DNA of 64,000 nt from an uncultured Clostridia bacterium (GCA_934233735.1 CAKQGQ010000001.1:212056-276055); one strand, 5' to 3'; numbered from the stretch's first letter, positions 17,283 through 27,054 are shown. Notes: generated from the letters alone by a model not told the origin. Numbers and translations are program-made.

Positions 17283-18005
17283 ATGGGAAAGACAATTGCC
17301 ATTGTTTCAGGCAAAGGCGGAACCGGCAAAACGATGTTTGCGGCAAATTTAGGCGCAACATTGAGCAAGCTGGGAAAGCAGACAATTTTAATTGATATGG
17401 ATACAGGCCTTAGAAATCTGGATTTATACCTCGGTCTCGAAAACCGGGTCGTTTATGATGTAAACGATGTCATGAACGGACTTTGCAGGATTCGTCAGGC
17501 AATCATTAAAGATAAAACCTTCCCGGGACTTTCTTTCATGGCAGCATCTCCGAGAAAGGATGAGGGAAACCTCACTCCGATGCATGTAAAAGTCCTTTGT
17601 GATAAGCTTTCAGAAAAATATGATTATATTATTCTGGATGCAGCTGCGGGTATCGATGACGGACTAGACATGGTGCTGGGCGGAGCTGAGGAGGTTATCG
17701 TGGTTATCAATCCCGAAATTTCTTCCGTCAGGGACAGCGAGCTCGTTACGAGTGTGCTGAGAGATAAGGGAATGCAGAATATCTATTATGTCATCAATAA
17801 AATCAATCTGAAGCTCATGAATGCAGGGCTCGCGCCGAGCATGGAGGATGTGACCAGAGGCATAAGAAACCGTGTCATCGGTCTGATTCGTGAAGACGAA
17901 AACATTCATATTTCGACGAATCTCGGACTTCCGGTGGTATTTAAGGAGAATACATATATTGCCGAGAACTTCCGCAAGATTGCGCAGCGGGTGGAAGAAC
18001 TATAA
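17283..18005 (+). CDS. minD: MinD-like septum-site ATPase lacking the C-terminal membrane anchor
   Basis: ParA/MinD-type ATPase with the deviant Walker A motif GKGGTGKT at the N-terminus, the MinD signature DTGLRNLDLYLGLE and IILDAAAGID. The operon position after mrdA is a typical place for min genes in Clostridia. The 240-residue product stops at FRKIAQRVEEL. Typical MinD (~265 residues) continues into an amphipathic helix that binds membrane. minC and minE are not adjacent. It may act as a MinD variant, a FlhG/ParA-like positioning protein, or use a different anchor. Confidence 0.8.
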   Translation: MGKTIAIVSGKGGTGKTMFAANLGATLSKLGKQTILIDMDTGLRNLDLYLGLENRVVYDVNDVMNGLCRIRQAIIKDKTFPGLSFMAASPRKDEGNLTPMHVKVLCDKLSEKYDYIILDAAAGIDDGLDMVLGGAEEVIVVINPEISSVRDSELVTSVLRDKGMQNIYYVINKINLKLMNAGLAPSMEDVTRGIRNRVIGLIREDENIHISTNLGLPVVFKENTYIAENFRKIAQRVEEL

Positions 18006-18038
18006 AACACAGAGAATAATAGAATAAGACGATAAACG

Positions 18039-18069
18039 AAACGGACGCCATAAAGACGCCCGTTTTGTT
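18039..18069 (+). terminator. Terminator between convergent minD and rodA
   Basis: AACGG (18040-18044) with a following CG pairs with CG and CCGTT (18060-18064) around an ATAAAGA loop, followed by a T-rich tail. It closes the radC-mre-minD unit immediately before the end of rodA. Confidence 0.65.
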
Positions 18070-19188
18070 TTAGAAATTGATGGCCTTACTGTTCACGCCG
18101 ACATTGACGATGATTCCGATGGAAATCATGCTGGCGATTACCGATGTTCCGCCGCCGGAAAGAAGTGGAAGCGTGATTCCGGTTACCGGCATCAGACCCA
18201 TCGTCATTGCGATATTTTCGAATACCTGGAATAAGAACATTCCGGTAAAGCCGATTACAATCAGCGCGCCGTATAAATCTACAGAGTCGCGGATGATTTT
18301 CGTGAAGCGTATCATAAGGAAAGCGTAAAGCGCGACGACAACTGCGCCTCCGATGAAGCCAAGCTCTTCGACAACAACCGAATAGATGAAGTCGGACTGC
18401 TGTACCGGTATGAAATCCAGACCCTTCTGCGTTCCTCTGAAAAGACCTTTTCCCGTTAAACCGCCGGAGCCGATGGCAACCTTTGACTGCCATACCTGAT
18501 AGTTTCCCGAAAGACTGAGGTTTTCCGGGTGAAGGAAGGCTTCGATTCGTTCTTTTTGATAATCATCTAAAAACTTGTATACAACCGGGATTGCCGCAAG
18601 GCAGACTAAAATTGACTGAAAGAAAATCTTATAGTCGATGCCTGCGAAGAATACCATGAAGACCCACATAACCATGTAAACAAGTGCGCTTCCGAGGTCT
18701 TCCTTTAAAACGATGACGATAATCGGCGCCGCATACAAAAGTGCCTTGATGACACCGACGAAATTGTTGAGTTCATCCCTGTGCTCCGACAGATAGCCTG
18801 CCATGAGCAGAACGAACAGGATTTTGACGAATTCCGATGGCTGCAGGGTCGTAATTCCAAGCGTAATCCAGGCGCGCGAGCCAAACTGCGTTACACCCAG
18901 TCCCGGGATGTAAACAGTCAGAAGCAGCGCAATCGAAGCGATATAAAGGTATTTTTCAAGCCCGCTGAAAAAGCGGTAGTCGAACTGCTGGATAAACAGC
19001 AAAACTCCGAAACCTAAAAAATATGCGACCGCCTGTATCCAGACAGGTCTTCCGGCTTTGCTGAAAAGAACCAATCCTTCGTCGTAAACGGTACTTTCGA
19101 GCATGACAAGGCTCAAAATACCCAGTAAAGCAACGATGATAAGTATGAATTTGTCCACATTTTTAAGCGGATTAAAAATTTTGTTCAT
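18070..19188 (-). CDS. rodA: Rod shape-determining protein RodA
   Basis: SEDS-family peptidoglycan glycosyltransferase paired with PBP2. The 372-residue product has about ten membrane segments, the SEDS motifs GSRAWITLG, LQPSEFVKI, KEDLGSALVY and, near the C-terminus, PLLSGGGTSVIASM. It is encoded opposite to the mre/mrdA operon with its own promoter (19229-19258). AGAAAGG precedes the ATG. FtsW/SpoVE are alternatives, but the mre neighbourhood favours RodA. Confidence 0.9.
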   Translation of the reverse strand: MNKIFNPLKNVDKFILIIVALLGILSLVMLESTVYDEGLVLFSKAGRPVWIQAVAYFLGFGVLLFIQQFDYRFFSGLEKYLYIASIALLLTVYIPGLGVTQFGSRAWITLGITTLQPSEFVKILFVLLMAGYLSEHRDELNNFVGVIKALLYAAPIIVIVLKEDLGSALVYMVMWVFMVFFAGIDYKIFFQSILVCLAAIPVVYKFLDDYQKERIEAFLHPENLSLSGNYQVWQSKVAIGSGGLTGKGLFRGTQKGLDFIPVQQSDFIYSVVVEELGFIGGAVVVALYAFLMIRFTKIIRDSVDLYGALIVIGFTGMFLFQVFENIAMTMGLMPVTGITLPLLSGGGTSVIASMISIGIIVNVGVNSKAINF

Positions 19189-19228
19189 TTCTTGCCTTTC
19201 TCTACCTTGACATTTTGTTCATTTAAAC

Positions 19229-19258
19229 ATTATAATATATATTGTATGGATATATCAA
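19229..19258 (-). promoter_or_regulatory. Sigma-A promoter for rodA
   Basis: On the minus strand TTGATA (19253-19258) and TATAAT (19229-19234) are 18 bases apart, about 40 bases upstream of the rodA start. Confidence 0.6.
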
Positions 19259-19339
19259 GTTTTAATTATGTAATGCATTTTTAATTTTATAAAAAACGAA
19301 TGAAATACAGAAAAAATAAAAGGAAATGGAGGTGTTGAA

Positions 19340-20884
19340 GTGACAGAAATTATTATAAAAATTGTAATCGCAGTTATTGCTTTGGCAGTAGGTGCGTTAA
19401 TCGGATATATATATCGAAAGAATGTTGGTGAAAAAGCGATTGGAAGCGCAGAACAGAAAGCCAAGAATTTAATTTTAGATGCAGAAAATAAATCCGAGAA
19501 CATGAAAAAAGAGGCTATTCTGGAGGCGAAGGAAGAAGCGCACAGAATCAGGAGCGAAGCGGAAAGAGATGCGAGAGAAAGACGTTCCGAAATTCAGCGC
19601 TCAGAACGCAGAATGATCCAGAAAGAGGAGTCACTCGATAAGAAGATTGAAAATATTGAAAAGAAAGAAGATAGCATTACAAAAAAAGAACAGGCATTGA
19701 TAAACAAGCAGAAGGATTTGGATGGAGTTATCGCCAAACAGATGGAAGAACTGGAGAGAATCTCCGGTTATACTGTTGACGAAGCGAAGGCAATTCTGCT
19801 TGCCAATACAGAAAAGGAAGTCAGACATGAGGCTTCCATTATGATTAAGGACATTGAAAGTAAGGCGAAGGAAGAGGCTGACAAGAAGGCAAAATACATC
19901 ATTACAAATGCCATACAGAGATGTGCGGCGGATCATGTTGCTGAGAGTACTGTATCGGTAGTTTCACTTCCGAGCGATGAAATGAAAGGCCGTATTATCG
20001 GTCGTGAGGGAAGAAACATCCGCGCAATCGAGACGCTTACAGGTGTAGACTTGATTATCGATGATACGCCGGAAGCTGTTATTTTATCCGGTTTTGACCC
20101 GGTGAGAAGAGAGATTGCAAGAATTGCGCTCGAAAAGTTGATTGTGGACGGTCGTATTCATCCTGCCAGAATTGAAGAAATGGTTGAAAAAGCAACCAAG
20201 GAAGTCAACGCTATTATTAAAGAAGAAGGTGAACAGGCTACCTTCGAGGTTGGAATTCATAATTTACATCCTGAACTTGTGAAGATTTTAGGAAGATTGA
20301 AATATCGGACATCCTACGGTCAGAATGTGCTCAAGCATTCCGTTGAGGTAGCACAGCTTGCAGGTTTAATGGCAGGTGAACTCGGGCTGGATGTTAAGCT
20401 TGCGAAAAGAGCAGGTCTGCTTCACGATATCGGTAAAGCACTCGACCACGAGTACGAGGGTACGCATGTTGACATCGGTATTGAAATTCTCAGAAAATAT
20501 AAGGAATCCGAAGCGGTTATCAACGGTATGGCGGCACACCATGGAGACTACGAGCCTAAGAACATGGAAGCTGTACTGATTGCTGCTGCTGACGCACTTT
20601 CGGCCGCAAGACCGGGAGCAAGAAGAGAAACTCTTGATGCATATATCAAGAGACTCGAAAAGCTTGAGGAGATTGCAAACACGACTCCGGGAGTTGAAAA
20701 ATCCTTTGCGATTCAGGCGGGCAGAGAAATTCGAATTATTGCGAAGCCTGAGGATGTCAATGATGAAGAGATTGTATTTCTTGCCAGAGAAATTTCGAAA
20801 AAAATCGAATCAGAACTTGAATATCCGGGACAGATTAAGGTTAATGTGGTCAGAGAGACCAGAGCGATTGACTATGCGAAATAG
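19340..20884 (+). CDS. rny: Ribonuclease Y
   Basis: Membrane-anchored endoribonuclease that starts bulk mRNA decay in Firmicutes. The 514-residue product has an N-terminal membrane helix (residues about 4-24), a long coiled coil (about 30-180) rich in K, E and R, a KH domain with GRIIGREGRNIRAIE near 217, and an HD domain with LLHDIGKALDHE near 360. It starts with GTG at 19340, 6 bases after GGAGGTG. A 9-bp hairpin at 20925-20947 follows but lacks a T-tract. Confidence 0.95.
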   Translation: MTEIIIKIVIAVIALAVGALIGYIYRKNVGEKAIGSAEQKAKNLILDAENKSENMKKEAILEAKEEAHRIRSEAERDARERRSEIQRSERRMIQKEESLDKKIENIEKKEDSITKKEQALINKQKDLDGVIAKQMEELERISGYTVDEAKAILLANTEKEVRHEASIMIKDIESKAKEEADKKAKYIITNAIQRCAADHVAESTVSVVSLPSDEMKGRIIGREGRNIRAIETLTGVDLIIDDTPEAVILSGFDPVRREIARIALEKLIVDGRIHPARIEEMVEKATKEVNAIIKEEGEQATFEVGIHNLHPELVKILGRLKYRTSYGQNVLKHSVEVAQLAGLMAGELGLDVKLAKRAGLLHDIGKALDHEYEGTHVDIGIEILRKYKESEAVINGMAAHHGDYEPKNMEAVLIAAADALSAARPGARRETLDAYIKRLEKLEEIANTTPGVEKSFAIQAGREIRIIAKPEDVNDEEIVFLAREISKKIESELEYPGQIKVNVVRETRAIDYAK

Positions 20885-20972
20885 CGCATGACGGTCATTT
20901 GCAGGGAAAATGTTTATCCGGTTTGGGGGCAGAATTTTTCTGCCTCCATATTTGTGTCTTTGAGAGGTAATT

Positions 20973-22373
20973 ATGGGTGGAGAAAATCTGAACAATTTAA
21001 AAACCGTGAACAGGCAATTTTATAAGAAACTGACAATTGTCGGCATTCCGATGGTGATTCAGCAGGTCATAGCGGTAACTCTTAATCTTGCAGATACCAT
21101 TATGGTCGGCAAGGTCGGAGAAAATGCTTTGGCAGCGGTAGGTGCAGCGAACCAGATTTATTTCATCTTCGGCGTTGTACTTTTCGGTGTATTCAGCGGC
21201 GCGGCAGTTCATGCGGTGCAGTACTGGGGAATCCGGGATTTAGTAAGCCTGAGAAAAATTATAGGAATCGACTATACGGTTTGTGTAGTGCTTGCGGTTC
21301 CGGCGATTATCTTCGTATACTTTGCAGCTCCGTTTTTAATCGGGCTTTTTGCGGACGAACCCGAGGTAATCGAACTTGGTACGAAATATCTGCACATTGC
21401 GTGCTTTACATATATTTTTGCAGGCTTGACCTTCGTAATTTCCTATAATTCGAGGGCGATTCAGGATGTTAAGGTGCCGACGATTATCAACGGCGGGGCA
21501 ATCCTTCTGAATATCCTGTTTAACTATCTCTTGATTTACGGAAACTTCGGATTTCCCAAGCTCGGCGTGGAAGGGGCGGCAATCGCAACGCTGATTGCCA
21601 GAGTTGCAGAATGCATAGCGATGCATCTTTCGGTATATCTTCGCAAAGAATATCCACTAAAGGCAAAGCTGGGCGAGATGCTTTCCTATTCGAGAGAGCT
21701 TTTTACGGGCGTGATGAAAACCGCAATTCCGGTAATCTTAACTGAAGGGCTTTGGGCGGTCTCCGTTTCCTGCATCTTTGCGGCATACGGAAAAATCAGC
21801 GCAGCAGCATTTGCGGTATCGCAGGTTGCCATGACAGTTACAGACTTTTTCCAGACCGTATACTTCGGACTGGGCAATGCTTCTGCGGTTCTGCTCGGCG
21901 AAGTCCTCGGACAGGGAAAAAAGAAGCTTACTTATCAGTACAGCCGAAACATTTTAAAGATTACATGGTGCCTGAATGTTGTGATGACTGCCGCGATTAT
22001 ATTGATGCGGGAACCAATCGCAAATATCTATAATTTCGAGCCGGAAACGACGGAAATGCTGATGAAGGCTTTGCTGGTGTACGCAATTGCGATGACACCG
22101 AAAATGCTTTCGTATATGATGATTTGCGCAATTTTCCGTCCGGGCGGCGATACGATGTTCTGTATGTATGTCGATGTGGGATTTAATGTGGGCGCGCAGA
22201 TTCCGCTGGCGTATATCAGCGTACTTGTGTTCAATCTGCCGCTGCACTGGGCAATGGCGGTCGTGGCGATAGCCGATGCTGTGAAGATTGTAATTTGCTA
22301 TTACCGGTATTTCTCAAAAAAATGGATGAATATTTTTACCGGAAGACTGGAAGAAGAGGAAGAACTATGTTAG
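20973..22373 (+). CDS. MATE family efflux transporter
   Basis: Cation-coupled multidrug/toxin exporter of the NorM/DinF type. The 466-residue product has about twelve membrane segments arranged as two similar halves; LADTIMVGKVGENALAAVGA near residue 37 is the hallmark of the first half. GAGAGGT precedes ATG 20973. It overlaps the next gene, a cysteine desulfurase, by 7 bases, so they are co-transcribed. Substrate unknown. Confidence 0.88.
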   Translation: MGGENLNNLKTVNRQFYKKLTIVGIPMVIQQVIAVTLNLADTIMVGKVGENALAAVGAANQIYFIFGVVLFGVFSGAAVHAVQYWGIRDLVSLRKIIGIDYTVCVVLAVPAIIFVYFAAPFLIGLFADEPEVIELGTKYLHIACFTYIFAGLTFVISYNSRAIQDVKVPTIINGGAILLNILFNYLLIYGNFGFPKLGVEGAAIATLIARVAECIAMHLSVYLRKEYPLKAKLGEMLSYSRELFTGVMKTAIPVILTEGLWAVSVSCIFAAYGKISAAAFAVSQVAMTVTDFFQTVYFGLGNASAVLLGEVLGQGKKKLTYQYSRNILKITWCLNVVMTAAIILMREPIANIYNFEPETTEMLMKALLVYAIAMTPKMLSYMMICAIFRPGGDTMFCMYVDVGFNVGAQIPLAYISVLVFNLPLHWAMAVVAIADAVKIVICYYRYFSKKWMNIFTGRLEEEEELC

Positions 22374-23551
22374 TTTATTTAGATAACAGCGCTACCACAA
22401 GGCAGTACGATGAAGTGACAGATGTTATGAGCTGCGCGATGCGCGAGAACTTCGGAAATCCTTCGTCCCTGCATTCTTTGGGGCTGAAAGCAGAAAAAGA
22501 AGTAAAAAATGCAAGAAGAACCCTTGCACAAAGTCTGGGCGCAGGCGAAGACGAGGTCTTTTTTACCTCCTGTGGAACTGAGTCGGACAATACGGTTTTA
22601 ATGGGCGCCGCGCAGGCAAAGAAGCGAAGAGGAAAGAAGATTATCGTTTCAGCAGTGGAACATCCTGCAATTCTTGAGCCTGCGAAAAAGCTGGAGAGCA
22701 TGGGCTTTGAAGTAGCGTATATCGGTGTGGACAAGCAGTGCCGGCTGAACATGGAGTCGCTGAAAAATGCGGTTACCGATGATACAATTTTGATTTCTGT
22801 GATGGGAGTCAATAATGAAACCGGAACGATTATGCCGATTGAGGAAATCGCACGGTTTAAAGAAGAATATAACAGGACACACGGAACGGACATTTGGCTG
22901 CACACGGATGCAGTACAGGCGTTTGGAAAAATCCTCGTGAACCTGAAAAAAGAATATAAAGGCGTGGATTTTTTGTCGGCAAGCGCCCACAAAATTCACG
23001 GGCCGAAGGGTATGGGGATGCTTTATGCGAAAAAAGGTCTGAATCTTGTGCCATTTCTTTTGGGCGGAGGACAGGAAAGACATCTGCGGTCCGGCACCGA
23101 AAATACGCCGGGAATCGTGGGCTTTGGCAAAGCAGCAGAGCTGGCACTTACGAATTTCGATGAGAGAATCAGCAAGATGAGCGCGGCGCGAAAGCGGCTG
23201 CTTGAACAGATTCGCGCAGAAATCAAGGATATTCGCATAAACAGTCCGGAGGGTGAGGAGACCTGCCCATCCGTGCTGAATATTTCATTTTTAGGAACGC
23301 GCGGAGAGGTGCTTCTGCATACTCTCGAGCAGGACGGAATCTTTGTTTCCACGGGTTCGGCGTGTTCTTCCAATCATTCTTCCTCAAAGGGCTCCCATGT
23401 GCTGAATGCGATGGGGCTGTCCGCGAAGGAAATTGAAGGAGCGATTCGTTTCAGTTTCAGTGAGTTTAACACGGAAGAGGAAATGGATTGCACGGCTGAT
23501 AAGGTAAAAGCTGCAGTTGCGCGTTTTCGCAGGCTTGGCAGTTTTCGATAA
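22367..23551 (+). CDS. Cysteine desulfurase (NifS/IscS type, ThiI partner)
   Basis: PLP enzyme that draws sulfur from cysteine onto an active-site cysteine. The 394-residue product begins YLDNSATTR, has the PLP lysine in SASAHKIHGPKGMG near residue 205, and the catalytic loop STGSACSSN near 330. GAAGAGGAAG precedes ATG 22367. The next gene is thiI, 34 bases downstream, so this copy most likely supplies sulfur for tRNA 4-thiouridine, like NifZ of B. subtilis, rather than general Fe-S assembly. Confidence 0.9.
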   Translation: MLVYLDNSATTRQYDEVTDVMSCAMRENFGNPSSLHSLGLKAEKEVKNARRTLAQSLGAGEDEVFFTSCGTESDNTVLMGAAQAKKRRGKKIIVSAVEHPAILEPAKKLESMGFEVAYIGVDKQCRLNMESLKNAVTDDTILISVMGVNNETGTIMPIEEIARFKEEYNRTHGTDIWLHTDAVQAFGKILVNLKKEYKGVDFLSASAHKIHGPKGMGMLYAKKGLNLVPFLLGGGQERHLRSGTENTPGIVGFGKAAELALTNFDERISKMSAARKRLLEQIRAEIKDIRINSPEGEETCPSVLNISFLGTRGEVLLHTLEQDGIFVSTGSACSSNHSSSKGSHVLNAMGLSAKEIEGAIRFSFSEFNTEEEMDCTADKVKAAVARFRRLGSFR

Positions 23552-23585
23552 TTCAGGAATTCGATAGTTCGGTAAGGAGAATCAA

Positions 23586-24770
23586 ATGAACGAACAAAAC
23601 ATTTTAATCGTCAGATGCGGCGAGGTTGCCTTAAAGGGCATGAACAAACCTTATTTTGAAAGAATGCTCGTGGACAGGATCAGAAACAATCTGAAGGGTT
23701 TCCGCGGCATTGATGTAAGAAGAAGCGAGGGCCTGATTTTCGTCAGAGCGGAAAAGGACATTGACATCGATGCAGTTATCAAAGAAATTTCGAAAGTCTT
23801 CGGTGTAGCGTCCATCAGCAAAGCGGTAGAAGCGCCTTCGGAGCTTGATGCAATCGGCGAAGAAGCGGTCAGATACATGAAGATGCTCATTTCGGAGCGC
23901 GGCATACAGACATTCAAGGTTGAAGCAAAGCGTGCGGACAAGAATTTCCCGGTAAAATCGCCGGAAATCGGACGCATTATCGGCGCCAAGGTTTTAATCG
24001 GCTGCAAGGTGCTGAAGGTTGATGTCCACGAGCCGGATGTGCTCCTGCATGTGGATGTGCGTCACGACCGTTCTTATATCTATGAAGGAAAAATCCCGGG
24101 ATTCGGGGGCCTTCCGCTTGGTACAAACGGAAAAGGGCTGACGCTCCTTTCGGGTGGAATCGACAGCCCGGTTGCCACATGGATGATGGCGAAGCGCGGC
24201 ATGCTGATTGAAGCGGTGCATTTTCATTCCTATCCGTATACAAGCCAGAGAGCACAGGAAAAGGTGGAAGACCTTGCTTCCATCGTGGCATCTTACTGCG
24301 GACGCTTTAAAATGCATGTAATCAACCTGCTTCCGATTCAGGAGGCAATCGTTGCGAATTGCCCGGAAGAAGAGACGACCATCCTTGTACGCAGATTTAT
24401 GATGCGGATTGCAGAGAAAATTGCAAATGACACAGGATGCCAGATGCTGATTACAGGGGAAAATCTCGGGCAGGTTGCCAGCCAGACGGCGGAAGCGCTT
24501 GTCGTTACGGATGCAAGCGTAAGCCTTCCGGTAATGCGTCCGCTGATTGCGATGGACAAGGTGGACATCATGGCAAAGGCGGAAGAAATCGGAACCTTCG
24601 AGACTTCCATTCAGCCGTACGAGGACTGCTGCACGGTATTCCTGCCGAAGCATCCGACGACGAAACCAAAGCTTGCGAGAATTTTGGAATCAGAGAGCAA
24701 ACTCGACTGTGAAGCGCTGATCGAAGCCGCTGTAAAATCACAGGAAATTGTCAATATCATGCCGAAATAA
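23586..24770 (+). CDS. thiI: tRNA 4-thiouridine synthase ThiI
   Basis: Adenylates U8 of tRNA and inserts sulfur delivered by the upstream desulfurase; may also serve thiamine thiazole synthesis. The 394-residue product has a THUMP domain at about residues 60-165 and the PP-loop SGGIDSPVATW near 187. It ends after the PP-loop domain with no rhodanese extension, the Gram-positive form. AAGGAG precedes ATG 23586. Confidence 0.93.
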   Translation: MNEQNILIVRCGEVALKGMNKPYFERMLVDRIRNNLKGFRGIDVRRSEGLIFVRAEKDIDIDAVIKEISKVFGVASISKAVEAPSELDAIGEEAVRYMKMLISERGIQTFKVEAKRADKNFPVKSPEIGRIIGAKVLIGCKVLKVDVHEPDVLLHVDVRHDRSYIYEGKIPGFGGLPLGTNGKGLTLLSGGIDSPVATWMMAKRGMLIEAVHFHSYPYTSQRAQEKVEDLASIVASYCGRFKMHVINLLPIQEAIVANCPEEETTILVRRFMMRIAEKIANDTGCQMLITGENLGQVASQTAEALVVTDASVSLPVMRPLIAMDKVDIMAKAEEIGTFETSIQPYEDCCTVFLPKHPTTKPKLARILESESKLDCEALIEAAVKSQEIVNIMPK

Positions 24771-24845
24771 GACGGAGAAAAACGGCCGATTAGACATATC
24801 AATACAATCAACACAGTATGGCAAAAAAAGGAGTATTTTGGGGAA

Positions 24846-26183
24846 ATGAGTTTCAGTAGTTTACATTTTTTGTTTGTATTTCTACCGTCATTCTTAGTAA
24901 TCTATTTTATCGTGCCTGCTGCAGGACGCAATGCGTTCCTCTTCGCAGCAAGCATGGTGTTCTATATGTTCGGAGCATGGAGCAGACCGCAGTATATCGG
25001 TCTCCTGCTCTTTTCTGTTGTCGTTAATTTTTGGATTGGAAAAGCGATAGAAAAAACTTCGCTGCCGCGACTTTTGCTGAGCGCAGGGATTGCCTGCAAT
25101 CTGGCGTGGCTCTGCCTTTTCAAATATTCAAACCTGCTCATGCCTTTGGGAATCAGTTTCTATACCTTCCGAAGCATTTCTTATCTGGTCGATGTATACC
25201 GAAAAGAAGTGCCGGCGGCGCATGCTTTTGTGGATTTTGGAGCATATCTGACCTTTTTTCCACAGGTAATTTCCGGACCGATTGAGAAATATCGGGAAAT
25301 GAGAGAGGAACTGAAAACCCGTCCGGCAAACTTTGAAAATATCGATCAGGGTCTGAAGCAGTTTACAATTGGATTAGGCTTTAAAATGCTGCTCGCCGAC
25401 CGCGTCGGAAGCTGCTGGAACGATATTGCAGCGATTGGCTTTGACAGCATTTCGGCGCCTGTCGCATGGATGGGAATTTTTGCATACAGTTTCGAGCTGT
25501 ATTTCGACTTTTACGGCTATTCGCTTATGGCAGCGGGAATCGCAAAAATGATTGGATTTGAAACACCGGACAACTTTACCCATCCGTATGAATCCGTGAG
25601 CATGACGGAATTCTGGCGCAGATGGCATATGACGCTGGGAAGCTGGTTCCGCGAATATGTCTATATCCCCCTTGGAGGAAACCGCCGCAGCATGCCGCGC
25701 GTGTATTTCAACCTTTTTGTCGTCTGGATTCTGACAGGAATCTGGCATGGCGCGGGACTGAATTTCATCCTTTGGGGGTTGTTTTTATTCGTTGTAATTG
25801 CGCTCGAGAAGGCAGGCCTGAAAAAGATAATGGAGCGAAGACGGATTTTGGGACATCTGTATATGCTGTTTTTAATTCCGCTTTCGTGGATGATTTTTGC
25901 AATTGATGATGTAAGTCAGATTGGGCTTTATCTTACGCGTCTGTTTGACTTCGCAGGCAGTGGAAGTGAGACGGTTTTCGCCGGAGATTTTGCGAAATTC
26001 GCAGAACTTTACGGGATTCTTCTGTTTGTGTGCGCAGTATTCAGTACTTCACTTCCGGAGAGGCTGATTGCAAGGATAAAGGACAACCTGCTCGGAACAG
26101 TTGTTTTGTTTGTGATTTTTTGGGCGTCGGTATACCTGATTTATCTGGGTCTGAGCGACCCGTTCATGTATTTTAGATTTTAG
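24846..26183 (+). CDS. MBOAT family O-acyltransferase (AlgI/DltB-like)
   Basis: Polytopic membrane acyltransferase that passes acetyl or alanyl groups across the membrane to a cell-surface polymer. The 445-residue product has about ten membrane segments. It carries the AlgI-like motifs PLGISFYTFRSISYLVDVYR, FPQVISGPIEKY, FWRRWHMTLGSWFREYVYIP and the invariant histidine of GIWHGAGLNFILWG near residue 305. The adjacent SGNH-type gene fits the AlgI/AlgJ-like two-protein arrangement. No dltA, dltC or alginate genes are present, so the polymer is unknown; an O-acetylated wall or surface glycan is the best guess. Confidence 0.88.
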   Translation: MSFSSLHFLFVFLPSFLVIYFIVPAAGRNAFLFAASMVFYMFGAWSRPQYIGLLLFSVVVNFWIGKAIEKTSLPRLLLSAGIACNLAWLCLFKYSNLLMPLGISFYTFRSISYLVDVYRKEVPAAHAFVDFGAYLTFFPQVISGPIEKYREMREELKTRPANFENIDQGLKQFTIGLGFKMLLADRVGSCWNDIAAIGFDSISAPVAWMGIFAYSFELYFDFYGYSLMAAGIAKMIGFETPDNFTHPYESVSMTEFWRRWHMTLGSWFREYVYIPLGGNRRSMPRVYFNLFVVWILTGIWHGAGLNFILWGLFLFVVIALEKAGLKKIMERRRILGHLYMLFLIPLSWMIFAIDDVSQIGLYLTRLFDFAGSGSETVFAGDFAKFAELYGILLFVCAVFSTSLPERLIARIKDNLLGTVVLFVIFWASVYLIYLGLSDPFMYFRF

Positions 26184-26199
26184 AGGACTTTAGGGGAAG

Positions 26200-27018
26200 A
26201 TGAAAAATATTTGCAAATACTCTTTTACGATTTTGATTATGATAAGCTGCGTGATAGGATTCACGCTTTTTACGGTAAAGACTCTTTTTCCGGAAAATGC
26301 TTCGAAAAATATCCCGCCGGAAACGGAGAAACATACGGTCGAACATAAAAAAAGCACGGTTAAGCCCGCTTTGCCGAAAGAGGATGCTGCTTTCACTGAG
26401 GTGAAGAAAAAGTATCTGGATGATGCTTTATTTATTGGAGATTCTAGAACCGTCGGACTCAGCGAATACGGAAAAGCAGGAAATGCTGCGTTCTTCGCAG
26501 ACACGGGCATGAGTGTATTTAATATCTGGGATAAGAAAATCAAGGTGAAGGATGCCGGAACGGTTTCCTTGAAAACACTGTTATCGGAGCATAAATACGG
26601 AAAAATTTATCTGATGATTGGTATAAACGAGCTTGGCTACAATATGGACAGGGTTATGGAGGAGTATGGCAGCCTCGTTTCTTTTATAAAAGAGAAGCAG
26701 CCTGACGCGGTTTTATTCATCGAGGCGAACCTGCATGTGGCAAAAAAGCGTTCGGACAGTGACAAATATTTTAACAATAAAAGGATTAACAAGCTGAATC
26801 GCAGAATGTCGAAATATGCCGACAACAAGACATCGTTTTATATTGATGTGAATGAAATTTTTGACAGCAAAGCCGGAAATCTGAAAGCAAAATACACAGG
26901 CGACGGCACACATGTTTTAGGAAAATATTATAAAAAATGGATTAACTGGATTCTAACAAAAGGCATAAATCCAACAGAGGACGAAATCGTCGACAAAAGT
27001 AGTGTCGAAACGACATAA
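26200..27018 (+). CDS. Membrane-anchored SGNH/GDSL hydrolase-like protein, MBOAT partner
   Basis: Probable extracellular acetyltransferase or esterase that completes transfer begun by the MBOAT protein 16 bases upstream. The 272-residue product has an N-terminal membrane anchor (about residues 8-28), a polar lysine- and proline-rich linker, then the SGNH fold with the nucleophile motif FIGDSRTVGL near residue 78, LMIGINELG, and the Asp/His motif DGTHVLGKYY near 232. Roles are inferred from AlgJ/AlgX and OatA-like systems. Confidence 0.8.
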   Translation: MKNICKYSFTILIMISCVIGFTLFTVKTLFPENASKNIPPETEKHTVEHKKSTVKPALPKEDAAFTEVKKKYLDDALFIGDSRTVGLSEYGKAGNAAFFADTGMSVFNIWDKKIKVKDAGTVSLKTLLSEHKYGKIYLMIGINELGYNMDRVMEEYGSLVSFIKEKQPDAVLFIEANLHVAKKRSDSDKYFNNKRINKLNRRMSKYADNKTSFYIDVNEIFDSKAGNLKAKYTGDGTHVLGKYYKKWINWILTKGINPTEDEIVDKSSVETT

Positions 27019-27025
27019 TCTCCTA

Positions 27026-27054
27026 AAGACAAGACCTCTTCCCGGATATATAAT
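27026..27054 (+). promoter_or_regulatory. Putative promoter of the spoIIA operon
   Basis: AAGACA (27026-27031) and TATAAT (27049-27054) are 17 bases apart, 27 bases before the spoIIAA start. In Bacillus this operon uses sigma-H; here a sigma-A-like -10 is more obvious than a sigma-H site. Confidence 0.45.

Noticed and set aside
20925..20947. 9-bp hairpin after rny as a terminator
   Set aside because: The stem is good but it is followed by ATATTTG, not a T-tract; it may be a processing or stability hairpin.
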